Shown: one piece after another, positions 55,462 through 64,000 of the stretch
How positions within the stretch are numbered: position 1 is the first letter of the stretch
Layout of the letters: every line of letters starts with the position of its first letter
NCBI GenBank assembly: GCA_019358835.1
Contig: JAHHIH010000002.1
Span: forward strand, 248,001-312,000
Direction of reading: 5' to 3'
DNA length: 64,000 nucleotides
Origin: Tildeniella torsiva UHER 1998/13D
Lineage (GTDB): Bacteria > Cyanobacteriota > Cyanobacteriia > Phormidesmidales > Phormidesmidaceae
The notes under the pieces: model-generated
Database searches by the model: none
Seen by the model: the letters and a program-made list of their open reading frames with translations, nothing else
What the model was told of the DNA's origin: nothing
Position numbers and translations under genes: made by a program

Positions 55462-56142
55462 AGTCAAATGTGTACTCCCTAACTGAGCATAAAAGGAGTC
55501 ATCAAAGGAGACTTGGGGGCTAGGGTGTTTGTCCTGCTGAGGGCTGGCAGGGGCATCGAAACGTTATAGGCTGTGGAGAACGCTTCACAGTCGTTAGTGG
55601 TGATGCAACCCCTATTGATGACGATGAGGTGGCCCTTGGGCCAGAGCGCTACGCGGCCTGTGTCCAGGCCAGCAATAGTGCAGATTGAACCACCTGATGC
55701 CATCAAACCAAAAAAACTAGCTATTGCTGTATTTTGCAGCCTGTTTTCACAGGATTGATACAATTTTGTGAGGCCAAGATTAATAGGTGTAAGCCCTATC
55801 CGTACATTTTCAGGAGGAGGTCATTTTTTTATACTTTGAGCCTGGTTTTAGGCTATAGCTGGGCATATTTTAATAGTCTCTTTGGCACTGGTCTGCCATC
55901 TCAAGGCCTGCCCCTTAAGCACTTCACCTTTTTTTAAGGTAGGTAAGAAACTAGCGTTTAACGAACTGATTGTGGGTTTAAAAATCACCTGTATGGTACA
56001 GGGATGGCGCTAAATTTATATCTGCTGCTGGAATTGCAATGGTCAAAGACTGATCCTGAGGGCAATCGCACCAAATGACCGCCAACGCGACCAAAACTCC
56101 GTAGACTACTGAGTGGGGTAAGTGCCATAGCGAACTACCAAA
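55462..56142. other. AT-rich gap without a clear gene
   Basis: About 680 bases between divergent genes. A 94-codon minus-strand frame (55479-55763) is open, but an opposing plus-strand frame is also open and neither resembles a known family. A small hairpin CCTGTA/TACAGG lies at 55988-56002. The segment 55770-55980 is AT-rich and featureless apart from short A/T runs. Confidence 0.4.
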
Positions 56143-57174
56143 ATGCGTGATTCTCTGATTCAAGCCTATCTGCCTTTAGTAATTTGGGTCGGATTAGGCG
56201 CTGGGCTGGGCCGATTTTTGCCAGCGGCATTACCGCGACTGCTGGGGCGGGGGCTGTACTGGGTCGGTATTCCCCTCGAAATTTTTGCTTTGGCTCGGCA
56301 GACCCACTTTGCTCAGGATACGGGCTTAGCTCCGTTGTACACCGTTGTTGCCCTGGGACTCGGGCTGGCGCTGGCGCTGGCGGGGCTAGCTGTGGTGCGA
56401 TCGCGGCCTTCTGTTACTCCAGCAGAGCCCATGATTGGGGATGTTCCTGGGGCAGCGTCGATGGCCTCAGATCAGTCAGCCAACTTACCGCTCCAGGCAA
56501 CCCCCTCAGCGATGACCTGGGCCGATAAACCCCGCCAGGGTAGCTTTGTGCTGGCCGCCATGCTGGGCAATACCGGGTTTGTTGGGCTAGCCATTGTGCC
56601 CACCCTCGTCAGTGGCCCCTACCTAGGCTGGGCCGTGTTCTATAGCGTGACCCAAAATGTGGTGGGCACCTATGGATTGGGCGTGTACCTGGCGAGCTGG
56701 TTTGGGCGCGGTGCCCACGCCCAATCGCGCTGGCAGCAGCTGCGGGATGTGGTGACCGTGCCCTCGCTGTGGGCCTTTGGGTTAGGCTCGGCCTCCCAGG
56801 CCTGGGCTTGGCCACCCCTGGTTGAAGATGGCTTACACCAGTCGGTGTGGCTAGTGATTCCAGTGGCTTTGGTGTTGATGGGGCTGCGACTGAGTCAGCT
56901 GCAGGGGTGGAGCAGTCTAAAGCCAGCTCTGCTGCCAGCGACCCTCAAGGTGCTGGTGCTGCCCACTCTGGTCGGGGCTGTAGCCTGGGGTTCAGGCCTC
57001 CCTAGGAATGCGGTGCTAGTGCTGGTGCTGATGTCGGGGATGCCCAGCGCGTTCGCCGGGCTGATCTTGGCCGAAGAGTACGACCTCGATCGAGAACTGG
57101 TGGCCGCTAGCATTGCCCTGTCTACGGGGCTGCTGCTGCTGACCATTCCGCTATGGCTGCTTATTCTTAGCTAA
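56143..57174 (+). CDS. AEC family transporter
   Basis: Secondary transporter of the auxin efflux carrier family with about ten membrane helices. The N-terminal bundle starts LIQAYLPLVIWVGLGAGLGR. The central loop has a polar stretch (residues 90-120), and the C-terminal bundle contains FVLAAMLGNTGFVGLAIVPTL, with the broken-helix pattern, and VLVLVLMSGMPSAFAGLILA. 343 residues. Substrates in bacteria are typically carboxylates or other small anions; none can be assigned. ATG at 56143. Confidence 0.85.
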   Translation: MRDSLIQAYLPLVIWVGLGAGLGRFLPAALPRLLGRGLYWVGIPLEIFALARQTHFAQDTGLAPLYTVVALGLGLALALAGLAVVRSRPSVTPAEPMIGDVPGAASMASDQSANLPLQATPSAMTWADKPRQGSFVLAAMLGNTGFVGLAIVPTLVSGPYLGWAVFYSVTQNVVGTYGLGVYLASWFGRGAHAQSRWQQLRDVVTVPSLWAFGLGSASQAWAWPPLVEDGLHQSVWLVIPVALVLMGLRLSQLQGWSSLKPALLPATLKVLVLPTLVGAVAWGSGLPRNAVLVLVLMSGMPSAFAGLILAEEYDLDRELVAASIALSTGLLLLTIPLWLLILS

Positions 57175-57360
57175 CAGGGCCGGGCTGCCTAACCCCAATT
57201 CATCCCCAACTGTGTGGTGGTTGAGGACTGAGTAACGATAGGGCGAGGTGTCGGCGATCTAGGTGAGCAGACCCGAGCTTTTTGGGGGTCTCTCCTATCC
57301 TTTACCAAGTTCTTAAGGTTTACCCCTATTCTGATGGGAAATCATTTCCCAGGGGTCGCT

Positions 57361-59016
57361 ATGTCTAATCCCTTTCAGCAGCTCAAGAATACGTTTAAGT
57401 CAATTGGCTCTAGCCTCACCACAGAATCAGCGGCAACCGCTAAGGCTTCTCTGAGGGAATGGCTAGAGGCCAACGCCGATACTCTTCGGCGTCGGCACAG
57501 GCAGGGGGAGTTTAACGGCACGATGATGCAGTACTTCCATTGGTATAGCCCGGCTGACGGTGGCCACTGGAATCACATCAAGGAAGAAGCTCAGGCGCTG
57601 GCCGATGCCGGAATTACCGCTCTGTGGCTACCCCCGGCCTATAAAGGCATTGGCGGGGGCTACGACGTAGGCTACGGAGTTTACGACTTGTTTGACCTGG
57701 GAGAATTTGACCAAAAGGGGACGGTGCGCACTAAATACGGCACCAAAGATGAATTTGTGGCGGCGGTAAAAACCTGTCGAGATTTAGGCATTAACATCTA
57801 CGCCGATGTGGTGTTTAACCACAAGATGGCCGCTGACTGCGAGGAGGAGTTCAAGGCGACTCCTATGGATCCTGGCGATCGCAATCGACCCCTGGGCGAT
57901 ATGCGCCCAATTAAGTCGTGGACGGGCTTTAACTTTCCAGGACGGGGCGACAAATACTCAAGCATGAAATGGCATTGGCACCACTTTGACGCCGTTGACT
58001 ACAACAGCTATGAGCCCGACTACAAGGCCGTGTGGCTGATTGAGGGCAAAACCTTTGAAGACAAGGTGAGTTGGGAACTGGGCAGCTTCGACTACCTAAT
58101 GGGCTGTGACCTCGACATTGACCACCCTGAGGTGAGCGGCGAGCTAAAGTACTGGGGCGAGTGGATGCTCGACCACATTGGGGTAGACGGGTTTCGCCTG
58201 GATGCCATCAAGCACATCTGCGGTGACTTCTTTGTAGACTGGCTGGCCCATTTAGAAAACTACGCCCAGCGCGATTTGTTTTGCGTGGGCGAATACTGGA
58301 CCTACGACCTGGGAGCGCTGAGCTGGTACGCGGGTAACTCTGGGGGGCAATTGGATTTATTCGACGCGCCCCTGCACAACAATTTTCACCAGGCTAGCAA
58401 AGCGGGCAGCAGCTACGACCTGCGCACCATTTTTGACAACACCGTTGTTAAAGAAATGCCGCTGCTGGCGGTCACCCTGGTCGAAAACCACGACACCCAG
58501 CCCCTGCAATCCCTGGAGTCGGTGGTGGAGGCCTGGTTTAAGCCCCTGGCCTATGCCCTGATTCTGCTGCGGGACGAGGGCTACCCCTGTATTTTCTACT
58601 GCGACTACTATGGGGCCCACTACGTGGATAAGGGCCGCGATGGTAATGAGTATGAAATCTGGATGGACTCGCACCGGGAAATTTTGGATCGACTGCTGAT
58701 TGGGCGCAAGCATTTTGCCTATGGCCCCCAGTATGACTACTTTGACCACCCCAACGTGGTGGGCTGGACGCGCCTCGGCACCGACGGCCATCCGCGAGCC
58801 ATGGCGGTGCTGCTCAGTAATGGGTCAGAGGGTACCAAGTGGATGGAAGTCGGTAAGCCCAACACCACCTTCTACGACTTGACGGGGCATATCTCCCAAA
58901 CGATTACCACCAATGACGACGGCTGGGCCGAGTTTCGCTGCAACGGCGGCTCGGTATCGGTGTGGGTAGAAGAGCACCCGATTTTGGGACCGCTGCTAGG
59001 GCGGCTCCCAGGGTAA
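57361..59016 (+). CDS. Cytoplasmic alpha-amylase (GH13)
   Basis: Hydrolyses alpha-1,4 glucan; without a signal peptide it likely acts on glycogen or maltodextrin inside the cell. The GH13 catalytic residues are in GFRLDAIKHI (Asp nucleophile), FCVGEYW (Glu acid/base) and VENHDTQP (Asp). Region I is ADVVFNHK. An N-terminal extension of about 55 residues (SNPFQQLKNTFKSIGSSL) precedes the barrel start GTMMQYFHWYSP. The total length of about 551 residues is close to GH13_5 enzymes, which bind calcium. ATG at 57361 is preferred to ATG at 57334. Confidence 0.9.
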   Translation: MSNPFQQLKNTFKSIGSSLTTESAATAKASLREWLEANADTLRRRHRQGEFNGTMMQYFHWYSPADGGHWNHIKEEAQALADAGITALWLPPAYKGIGGGYDVGYGVYDLFDLGEFDQKGTVRTKYGTKDEFVAAVKTCRDLGINIYADVVFNHKMAADCEEEFKATPMDPGDRNRPLGDMRPIKSWTGFNFPGRGDKYSSMKWHWHHFDAVDYNSYEPDYKAVWLIEGKTFEDKVSWELGSFDYLMGCDLDIDHPEVSGELKYWGEWMLDHIGVDGFRLDAIKHICGDFFVDWLAHLENYAQRDLFCVGEYWTYDLGALSWYAGNSGGQLDLFDAPLHNNFHQASKAGSSYDLRTIFDNTVVKEMPLLAVTLVENHDTQPLQSLESVVEAWFKPLAYALILLRDEGYPCIFYCDYYGAHYVDKGRDGNEYEIWMDSHREILDRLLIGRKHFAYGPQYDYFDHPNVVGWTRLGTDGHPRAMAVLLSNGSEGTKWMEVGKPNTTFYDLTGHISQTITTNDDGWAEFRCNGGSVSVWVEEHPILGPLLGRLPG

Positions 59017-59126
59017 GCCGCCCGCTGCCTCATCTCTTCTCACAACTCTTCCAACGGATCGAGGTGCACCCCCGGCCTCCCTGTGGGATAGAATTTTATG
59101 CCGCGAAAAGTTAAGCTGTGTAACGC

Positions 59127-59157
59127 CCGCCGCTGATTTTCTCAGGCAGCGGGCATT
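59127..59157 (+). promoter_or_regulatory. Hairpin in the region upstream of desB
   Basis: GCCCGCCGCTG pairs with CAGCGGGC, with a small bulge, ending 30 bases before the desB start. It may terminate the amylase transcript or be part of a structured desB leader. Cold-controlled desaturase mRNAs have structured leaders in some species, so a regulatory role is possible. Confidence 0.4.
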
Positions 59158-59184
59158 CGTCTCTATGGTTAAATTGGTACTTTC

Positions 59185-60267
59185 GTGCAAGTAGATCGCG
59201 TTCCTACCGGAGCTACAGACGCAGAATTTTCGGCCTACGTTCGCTCAGCCCAGGAGCTAGACTTTACCCTTCAAGATCTCAAGGCGGCTATTCCAGCTAA
59301 GTGCTTTCAGCCTTCGACCATTAGGTCTTTAGCCTATTTCTTTTTAGACCTTGGGATCATTGCGGCGCTCTACGCTGTGGCCCATGCGGTCAATTCCTGG
59401 CTGTTTTTCCCGATATTTTGGCTGGCCCAGGGCACGATGTTTTGGGCTCTTTTTGTGGTGGGCCATGACTGTGGCCACGGCTCGTTTTCTCGCTACAAAT
59501 GGCTGAATAATCTAGTGGGGCACCTAGCCCACACGCCTATTTTGGTGCCCTACCACGGCTGGCGGATTAGCCACCGCACCCACCACGCCAACACGGGCAA
59601 CATCGATACCGATGAAAGCTGGTATCCGGTGGATGAGTCCACCTATCAAGCGATGCCGTGGCCGCAAAAGATGGTGCGATTCTACGGAGCGCTGTTTGCC
59701 TATCCGTTCTATCTGTTCTTTAGGTCGTCGGGCCGCAGCGGGTCTCACTTTATGCCCAGTAGCGCTTTGTTTCGCCCTTCGGAGCGGCGCGATGTGCTGG
59801 TGAGCACCCTCTGCTGGTCGGCGATGGTTGTGTTTTTAGCCTGGGTGGGGCTAACCCAGGGGCTGCTGTTTTTGGCAACCTACTACGTGGCCCCTTACCT
59901 GGTGTTTGTGGCGTGGCTGGATCTGGTGACATTTTTGCACCACAGTGAGCCCGATATTCCTTGGTATCGGGGGGATGAGTGGTACTTTCTCAAAGGGGCA
60001 CTATCGACTATTGACCGTGACTACGGGCTGATCAACCCAATTCACCACAACATTGGTACCCATGTGGCCCACCACATTTTCTCGACCATGCCCCACTACC
60101 ATCTAAAGACGGCAACGGAGGCCATCAAGCCGATTTTGGGCGACTACTATCGCATTTCTACAGAGCCGGTGTGGAGAAGCTTTGCCCGATCGTTCTGGGC
60201 CTGCCACTATGTCGCTGATCAGGGGTCGCCAGTGTACTATCAACCCCACCCGAGCCATCGGCGGTAG
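59185..60267 (+). CDS. desB: Omega-3 (delta-15) fatty acid desaturase
   Basis: Membrane di-iron desaturase that introduces the omega-3 double bond in membrane lipid acyl chains, important for low-temperature growth. The three histidine boxes are HDCGHGS, HRTHH (in ISHRTHHANTGNIDTDESWYP) and HVAHH (in NIGTHVAHHIFSTMPHYH). The sequence around box II is the DesB type, unlike DesA. Four membrane helices are visible, such as IIAALYAVAHAVNSWLFFPI. 360 residues with GTG start at 59185. Expression in cold is known for desB; here it is inferred. Confidence 0.93.
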   Translation: MQVDRVPTGATDAEFSAYVRSAQELDFTLQDLKAAIPAKCFQPSTIRSLAYFFLDLGIIAALYAVAHAVNSWLFFPIFWLAQGTMFWALFVVGHDCGHGSFSRYKWLNNLVGHLAHTPILVPYHGWRISHRTHHANTGNIDTDESWYPVDESTYQAMPWPQKMVRFYGALFAYPFYLFFRSSGRSGSHFMPSSALFRPSERRDVLVSTLCWSAMVVFLAWVGLTQGLLFLATYYVAPYLVFVAWLDLVTFLHHSEPDIPWYRGDEWYFLKGALSTIDRDYGLINPIHHNIGTHVAHHIFSTMPHYHLKTATEAIKPILGDYYRISTEPVWRSFARSFWACHYVADQGSPVYYQPHPSHRR

Positions 60268-60433
60268 CCTGGCGGTGGCGTCTGGAGTTGGTGTTCAGGG
60301 CATCACAGACGCGGGGCTTCGGTAGTCTATAGACTGAAATGGGCAGTTTAGAATCAGTGCGGTTCTAGGCTGCCCATTGTGGTGTTTGGCCGGGCGACAG
60401 GTTTGGTTTTACAGCCCTACGGCAATCGTGTGG

Positions 60434-61375
60434 ATGATGACTCAGCCCTTAATTTCGGCAATTATTTGTACCCACAACCGGGCTAGCTATCTGGGGGCGG
60501 CGATCGCCAGTCTGCTGGCGCAAACCTATTCCGCCTACGAAATTATTGTCGTGGATAACGCTTCGATGGATAACACCAGGGCGGTGGTCGAAACCTACCT
60601 GCCCCATCCGCAGCTGACCTATGTTTATGAGAGCACCCTGGGCCTGTCGGCGGCCCGCAACCGAGGAGCAGCGATCGCCCACGGCAGCCTTCTTGCTTAC
60701 CTCGACGACGATGCCGAAGCCGCTCCTCACTGGCTGGAGGCGTTGGCGGCGGCCTTTGAGCAGCACCCCAAGGCGGCGATCGCAGGCGGCTACGTCAGCT
60801 TGATCTGGCCGCCGGATATGACCCCGCCCCCCTGGCTGTCATCTACCCTGTCTGAAAGCCTGGGCGCTTACGATCTGGGGGCCACGACACGGTTGATTAC
60901 CCATCCGGGCCAAACCCCCAGAGGGCTCAACTATGCCGTCAAAAAAAGCTTTTTAGACTTGGTGGGTGGTTTTGACCCGCAGCTGGGTCGGGTGGGTAAA
61001 AACCTGCTCTCGAACGAAGAACTGCACTTGACCCAGCTGGCCCTGGCCGCTGGTCATGAGGTTTTGTTTGTGCCCCAGGCTCAGGTGGCCCACAACGTTG
61101 CCCCCGAGCGGCTGCGTCGGCTGTGGTTTTTGCGCCGCAGCTGGTGGCAGGGCATCAGCGAATGCTACCGCGAGCAGTTGAGCCACACCCTGACTTTAGA
61201 ACGGGTGCGGGTGCGGAGTCTGTGTCTGGTGCGGGGGCTGGTCAAGGCTCTGCGCCACTGGTCTGACCCGGCTCTGCGGTTTGAGAATGTGGTCTATGCC
61301 TACGGGCAGCTGGGCTACGTCATGAGTGGGCTGCGCCACCTGCTGGCACGCCCTGGCGCAAAGGTCTACCCCTAA
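60434..61375 (+). CDS. Family 2 glycosyltransferase
   Basis: GT-A fold glycosyltransferase. SAIICTHNRASYLGAAIASLLAQ and IIVVDNASMDNT start the nucleotide-sugar binding domain; the DXD-type motif is AYLDDDAEAAP. A later acidic base region is LLSNEELHLTQ. The C-terminal 70 residues are helical and Arg-rich. About 313 residues. ATGs at 60434 and 60437 are both possible; the open frame reaches 60377. It precedes another GT2 and an acetyltransferase gene, a small polysaccharide module. Confidence 0.88.
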   Translation: MMTQPLISAIICTHNRASYLGAAIASLLAQTYSAYEIIVVDNASMDNTRAVVETYLPHPQLTYVYESTLGLSAARNRGAAIAHGSLLAYLDDDAEAAPHWLEALAAAFEQHPKAAIAGGYVSLIWPPDMTPPPWLSSTLSESLGAYDLGATTRLITHPGQTPRGLNYAVKKSFLDLVGGFDPQLGRVGKNLLSNEELHLTQLALAAGHEVLFVPQAQVAHNVAPERLRRLWFLRRSWWQGISECYREQLSHTLTLERVRVRSLCLVRGLVKALRHWSDPALRFENVVYAYGQLGYVMSGLRHLLARPGAKVYP

Positions 61376-61428
61376 AGACCCACTGGCGTTTGTTTGTTAC
61401 CCCCTGTGTAATGGAAATGGAATCCACC

Positions 61429-62391
61429 ATGGCTAAGCCGACCCCTAAAGTCCCAATTTCTGTGCTGATTCCGGCTAAGGATGAGGAGCAAAACCTGCCC
61501 GCCTGTCTCGCCAGTCTGGAGCGAGCGGCGGAGATTTTTGTGGTGGATTCAAACAGCAGCGATCGCACCCTCGACATCGCCACCGCCGCCGGGGCCAAGG
61601 TGGTGCAGTTCGACTTCAACGGCCACTGGCCCAAAAAGAAAAACTGGGCCTTAGACAACCTTCCCTTTAGCCACGACTGGGTGCTGATCGTCGATTGCGA
61701 TGAGCGCATTACCCCCGAACTGTGGGATGAAATTACGATCGCCATTCAGCGGGCCGACTTCGATGGCTATTACTTGAACCGCCGGGTATTTTTCTTAGGC
61801 ACCTGGATTCGCCACGGCGGCAAATACCCCGACTGGAACCTGCGCCTGTTTCGCCACCGAGCAGGCCGCTACGAAAACCTGCAAACCGCCGATATCCCCA
61901 ACACGGGCGACAACGAAGTGCACGAGCACGTGATGATCGAGGGCGCAGTGGGCTACCTAAAGCACGACATGCTCCACGAAGACTTTCGCGACTTATACCA
62001 CTGGCTGGCCCGCCACAACCGCTACTCGAACTGGGAGGCCCAGGTCTACTACAACCTGCTCACCGGCATGGGCGACGGCGGCACCATCGGCGCAAATCTG
62101 TTTGGCGATGCGGTGCAGCGCAAGCGGTTTCTGAAGAAAATTTGGGTGCGGCTGCCCTTTAAGCCGCTGCTGCGGTTTGTGCTGTTTTACGTGCTGCGGC
62201 TGGGCTTTTTAGACGGGCGGGCGGGCTACATCTACGGGCGGCTACTGAGCCAGTACGAGTATCAGATTGGGGTAAAACTGTTTGAACTGCGTCAGTTTGG
62301 CGGGCAGCTCAATGTCACCCCCCAAAAAACTGCTGCGCTGCCTCAGCCGACGGTTCAGCCTTCAATTATTTCGGTAGAATCGGCCCCGTAG
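61429..62391 (+). CDS. Family 2 glycosyltransferase, WaaE/KdtX-like
   Basis: GT-A enzyme resembling lipopolysaccharide core beta-1,4-glucosyltransferases. Starts with ISVLIPAKDEEQNLPACLAS, has VVDSNSSDRTLDIA and the DXD-type IVDCDERITPELWDE. The mid-region FFLGTWIRHGGKYPDWNLRLFR is typical of the family, followed by NEVHEHVMIEG. A C-terminal membrane-associated helix (PLLRFVLFYVLRLGFLDG) is usual. ATG at 61429 is preferred; the frame is open to 61390. About 320 residues. Confidence 0.9.
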   Translation: MAKPTPKVPISVLIPAKDEEQNLPACLASLERAAEIFVVDSNSSDRTLDIATAAGAKVVQFDFNGHWPKKKNWALDNLPFSHDWVLIVDCDERITPELWDEITIAIQRADFDGYYLNRRVFFLGTWIRHGGKYPDWNLRLFRHRAGRYENLQTADIPNTGDNEVHEHVMIEGAVGYLKHDMLHEDFRDLYHWLARHNRYSNWEAQVYYNLLTGMGDGGTIGANLFGDAVQRKRFLKKIWVRLPFKPLLRFVLFYVLRLGFLDGRAGYIYGRLLSQYEYQIGVKLFELRQFGGQLNVTPQKTAALPQPTVQPSIISVESAP

Positions 62392-62440
62392 GCAAAGGGG
62401 CTGCCCATGCCCAGCCACGGGTGCTCTATGGGGATTGGTA

Positions 62441-63046
62441 ATGACGGTTGATTCTTCCTCTAACGGTATTCACAACCCTGGAGACGATACTGCCTGGGTA
62501 CAGCTCGATACCTATGACCAGTCGTGGTACAAACCGGGGCGATCGAAGGGCGTCATTCTGCTGTGGTGGCTGCTGCAGGCGGTGGTGTTTCCCCTCACGC
62601 CCCACGCTTCTCATGGGCCGAGGCGCTGGCTGCTGCGGCGGTTTGGGGCCACGGTTGGCCAAGGCGTGGTGATTCGCCCTACGGCTCGGTTTACCTATCC
62701 GTGGAATGTGAGCGTTGGCGACCACAGCTGGATTGGGGACGACGTGGTGCTTTACAGTCTCGCGCCAATCACGATTGGGCAGCACTGCGTGATTTCGCAA
62801 AAGAGCTACCTGTGCACCGGCAGCCACGATGTTCACGATCCTCACTTTGGGTTGATCGTTTCGCCAGTGGTGATTGAAAACGGAGCGTGGGTGGCGACCG
62901 ACTGCTTTGTCTCCCCTGGGGTAACGGTGGGGGCCAATAGCGTGGTGGGGGCACGCAGCAGTGTGTTTAAGTCATTGCCGCCGGGGCAAATCTGCTTGGG
63001 CAATCCCTGTCGAGTCGTGGCCCCGCGCCAGATGGGGAACGGCTAG
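62441..63046 (+). CDS. WcaF-like hexapeptide acetyltransferase
   Basis: Left-handed beta-helix acyltransferase of the colanic acid WcaF type, adding acetyl groups to a polysaccharide unit. TYDQSWYKPGRSKGVILLWW is the usual N-terminal segment. The hexapeptide repeats run from GQGVVIRPTARFTYPWNVSV through DHSWIGDDVVLYSLAPITIG. The catalytic His is likely in LCTGSHDVHDP. 201 residues from ATG 62441. It is the third gene of the right-hand polysaccharide module. Confidence 0.9.
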   Translation: MTVDSSSNGIHNPGDDTAWVQLDTYDQSWYKPGRSKGVILLWWLLQAVVFPLTPHASHGPRRWLLRRFGATVGQGVVIRPTARFTYPWNVSVGDHSWIGDDVVLYSLAPITIGQHCVISQKSYLCTGSHDVHDPHFGLIVSPVVIENGAWVATDCFVSPGVTVGANSVVGARSSVFKSLPPGQICLGNPCRVVAPRQMGNG

Positions 63047-63194
63047 GGCCATGTCTTGGGGCAAGTTCACTACTGAATTCAGCAAACATTGTTATTGATG
63101 TGAATATTCATCCCCCAACGCTTGAATTATTCTTGTCTACATCTCGTTAGAACGGCCAGCAAGACTCCTTTTCTCGGCTGGAAAAAGCATTGTT

Positions 63195-63470
63195 TCAGTA
63201 GTCTTTCCCTTCCTCATCTGCAAAACACCACAGCCACTGTTCTCCTAGTTCGGCTGAGCTGATCACGGCGTGCCCGGTTGCCTCATAGTGGCGGCGGGCA
63301 TGTTGATTTTCAGAGGAATCGCAGCACAGCATTTGTCCACAGGTTTGGCAAATGCGCAGGTGTACCCAGCGGCTGTTGGTTTTAATGCACTCTTCACAGC
63401 GAAATACTGGGTAAGCCGCTTTAGAAATTACGGTTTCGGCGGTTAGATCGTTGAGATGTTGACAGCTCAT
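63195..63470 (-). CDS. UBP-type zinc finger protein
   Basis: 91-residue protein consisting mostly of a ZnF-UBP fold, first known as a ubiquitin-binding domain but present in bacteria with unknown ligand. Ligands: CQHL at the start, FRCEECIK, ICQTCGQMLCC, then ARRHYEATGHAV with three His. The tail contains WLWCFADEE. ATG at 63470 with GAGGAT upstream. Bacteria lack ubiquitin, so it may bind a C-terminal peptide of another protein. Confidence 0.85.
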   Translation of the reverse strand: MSCQHLNDLTAETVISKAAYPVFRCEECIKTNSRWVHLRICQTCGQMLCCDSSENQHARRHYEATGHAVISSAELGEQWLWCFADEEGKDY

Positions 63471-63683
63471 TGAAATCCTCTCATAATGCCTCAGCGCAAG
63501 GGAAGGGTTGAAGTTTTAGGATGGATAAGGGACTGGCAAGAAAGTAATGTACCAGTCACCACCTATCTATCGATGCATTGTTTCGCGTTGGCTAAACCTC
63601 ACCTTAGTGCTATGTATCCTACCCTGATCACCAAGTTCAATACGGTATTTCAATGCACACCCCTAATTTATCTAGCGTTCAAC

Positions 63684-63998
63684 CTAATCTGACGGTTTGA
63701 CTAGGCGTGGCCAGAGGGCGATCAGCCCGATGAATAGCAGGGTGCCAAAGACCGCAGACTCGGTATCTTCCTGGGCCATCAATACCTTGCCAATCAAAAG
63801 CACCAAGAGAATAGCGGTGGATGCAATGCCGGTGGTGACGGCATACTTGATCCACTGCTCCGGTAGGGTCAGAGATGGCAGTTTTGGGAGCGTTAGTTCT
63901 GTCCACTGCGATCGCGGCCAAGACAGCTTTGCCCCCTGCTCCCCTAGGTAAGTACTGGCCGTTGTGACCGCATGCGTCAGCGGTTTGAACAGGGTGGC
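63684..63998 (-). CDS. 3' part of a membrane protein (continues beyond the window)
   Basis: The last 104 codons of a minus-strand gene, stop TAG at 63684-63686. No in-frame stop occurs up to the window edge, so the start lies outside. Two membrane helices are visible (YAVTTGIASTAILLVLLIGKV and AVFGTLLFIGLIALWP). The upstream part is polar with several Pro (LTLPKLPSLTLPEQW). The family is not recognised. Confidence 0.7.
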   Translation of the reverse strand, partial: ATLFKPLTHAVTTASTYLGEQGAKLSWPRSQWTELTLPKLPSLTLPEQWIKYAVTTGIASTAILLVLLIGKVLMAQEDTESAVFGTLLFIGLIALWPRLVKPSD

Positions 63999-64000
63999 AG

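Noticed and set aside
55479-55763. Minus-strand open frame of 94 codons
   Set aside because: An opposing frame is also open, no family or ribosome binding site is seen, and the segment is AT-rich like non-coding DNA; kept only as a remark in the gap entry.
63486-63692. Plus-strand frame of 68 codons
   Set aside because: No family resemblance and overlaps the end of the membrane protein gene on the other strand.

Overview
The window reads as chromosomal DNA of a cyanobacterium. The palindrome GCGATCGC (HIP1) recurs throughout, and the gene set is cyanobacterial: an omega-3 desaturase of the DesB type, a Psb32-like photosystem II repair protein, a large glutamate synthase, an EGY-type site-2 protease, RNase E with an arginine-rich C-terminal tail, DUF29 and DUF3143 proteins, and the order tig-clpP-clpX and asd-dapA-rnj. 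Moderate-to-high GC plus several families common in filamentous non-heterocystous forms suggest a Leptolyngbya/Nodosilinea/Phormidium-like organism. That placement is inference, because no rRNA is present.

Layout. 0-9 kb: a minus-strand exopolysaccharide module with a WbuB-like glycosyltransferase, a Wzc-type co-polymerase/tyrosine kinase, a Wza-type export protein and two unrecognised secreted proteins (one ending in a probable outer-membrane beta-barrel). An AT-rich gene-free gap carries a perfect 20-bp inverted repeat. 9-18 kb: mixed metabolic and regulatory genes (parvulin-like isomerase, 2OG-Fe oxygenase, site-2 protease, membrane pentapeptide protein, transglutaminase, DUF29, bioA, an MNT nucleotidyltransferase without its usual HEPN partner, alpha/beta hydrolase). 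18-30 kb: proteostasis, lysine/threonine pathway and RNA decay genes (clpX, clpP, tig, asd, dapA, rnj, rne, rnhB). 30-36.6 kb: DUF2235 hydrolase, tRNA-Leu(UAG), an AT-rich membrane protein, a gene-poor stretch, a YaaW/J-domain/DUF3143 trio, a FAD oxidoreductase and a 59-aa basic protein. 37-44 kb: glutamate synthase, a phosphodiester glycosidase and a cupin sugar-phosphate isomerase-like protein. 44.7-50.2 kb: an A-type Fe-S carrier followed by the str operon (rpsL, rpsG, fusA, tuf, rpsJ). 50-60 kb: LON-domain protein, pheA, a NodB deacetylase fused to a phosphodiester glycosidase domain, psb32, a small regulator-like protein, an AEC transporter, an alpha-amylase and desB. 60-63 kb: two family-2 glycosyltransferases and a WcaF-like acetyltransferase, a second polysaccharide module. 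The right edge has a UBP zinc-finger protein and the 3' end of a membrane protein that continues outside the window.

Most of the window is ordinary housekeeping. The parts most worth a second look are the left polysaccharide module with its unknown secreted partners and a shared 11-base intergenic motif, the NodB-phosphodiester glycosidase fusion, the orphan MNT gene coupled to bioA, the small basic gene at 36.5 kb, and several strong unexplained intergenic hairpins. No CRISPR array, intact insertion sequence, prophage or rRNA was seen.
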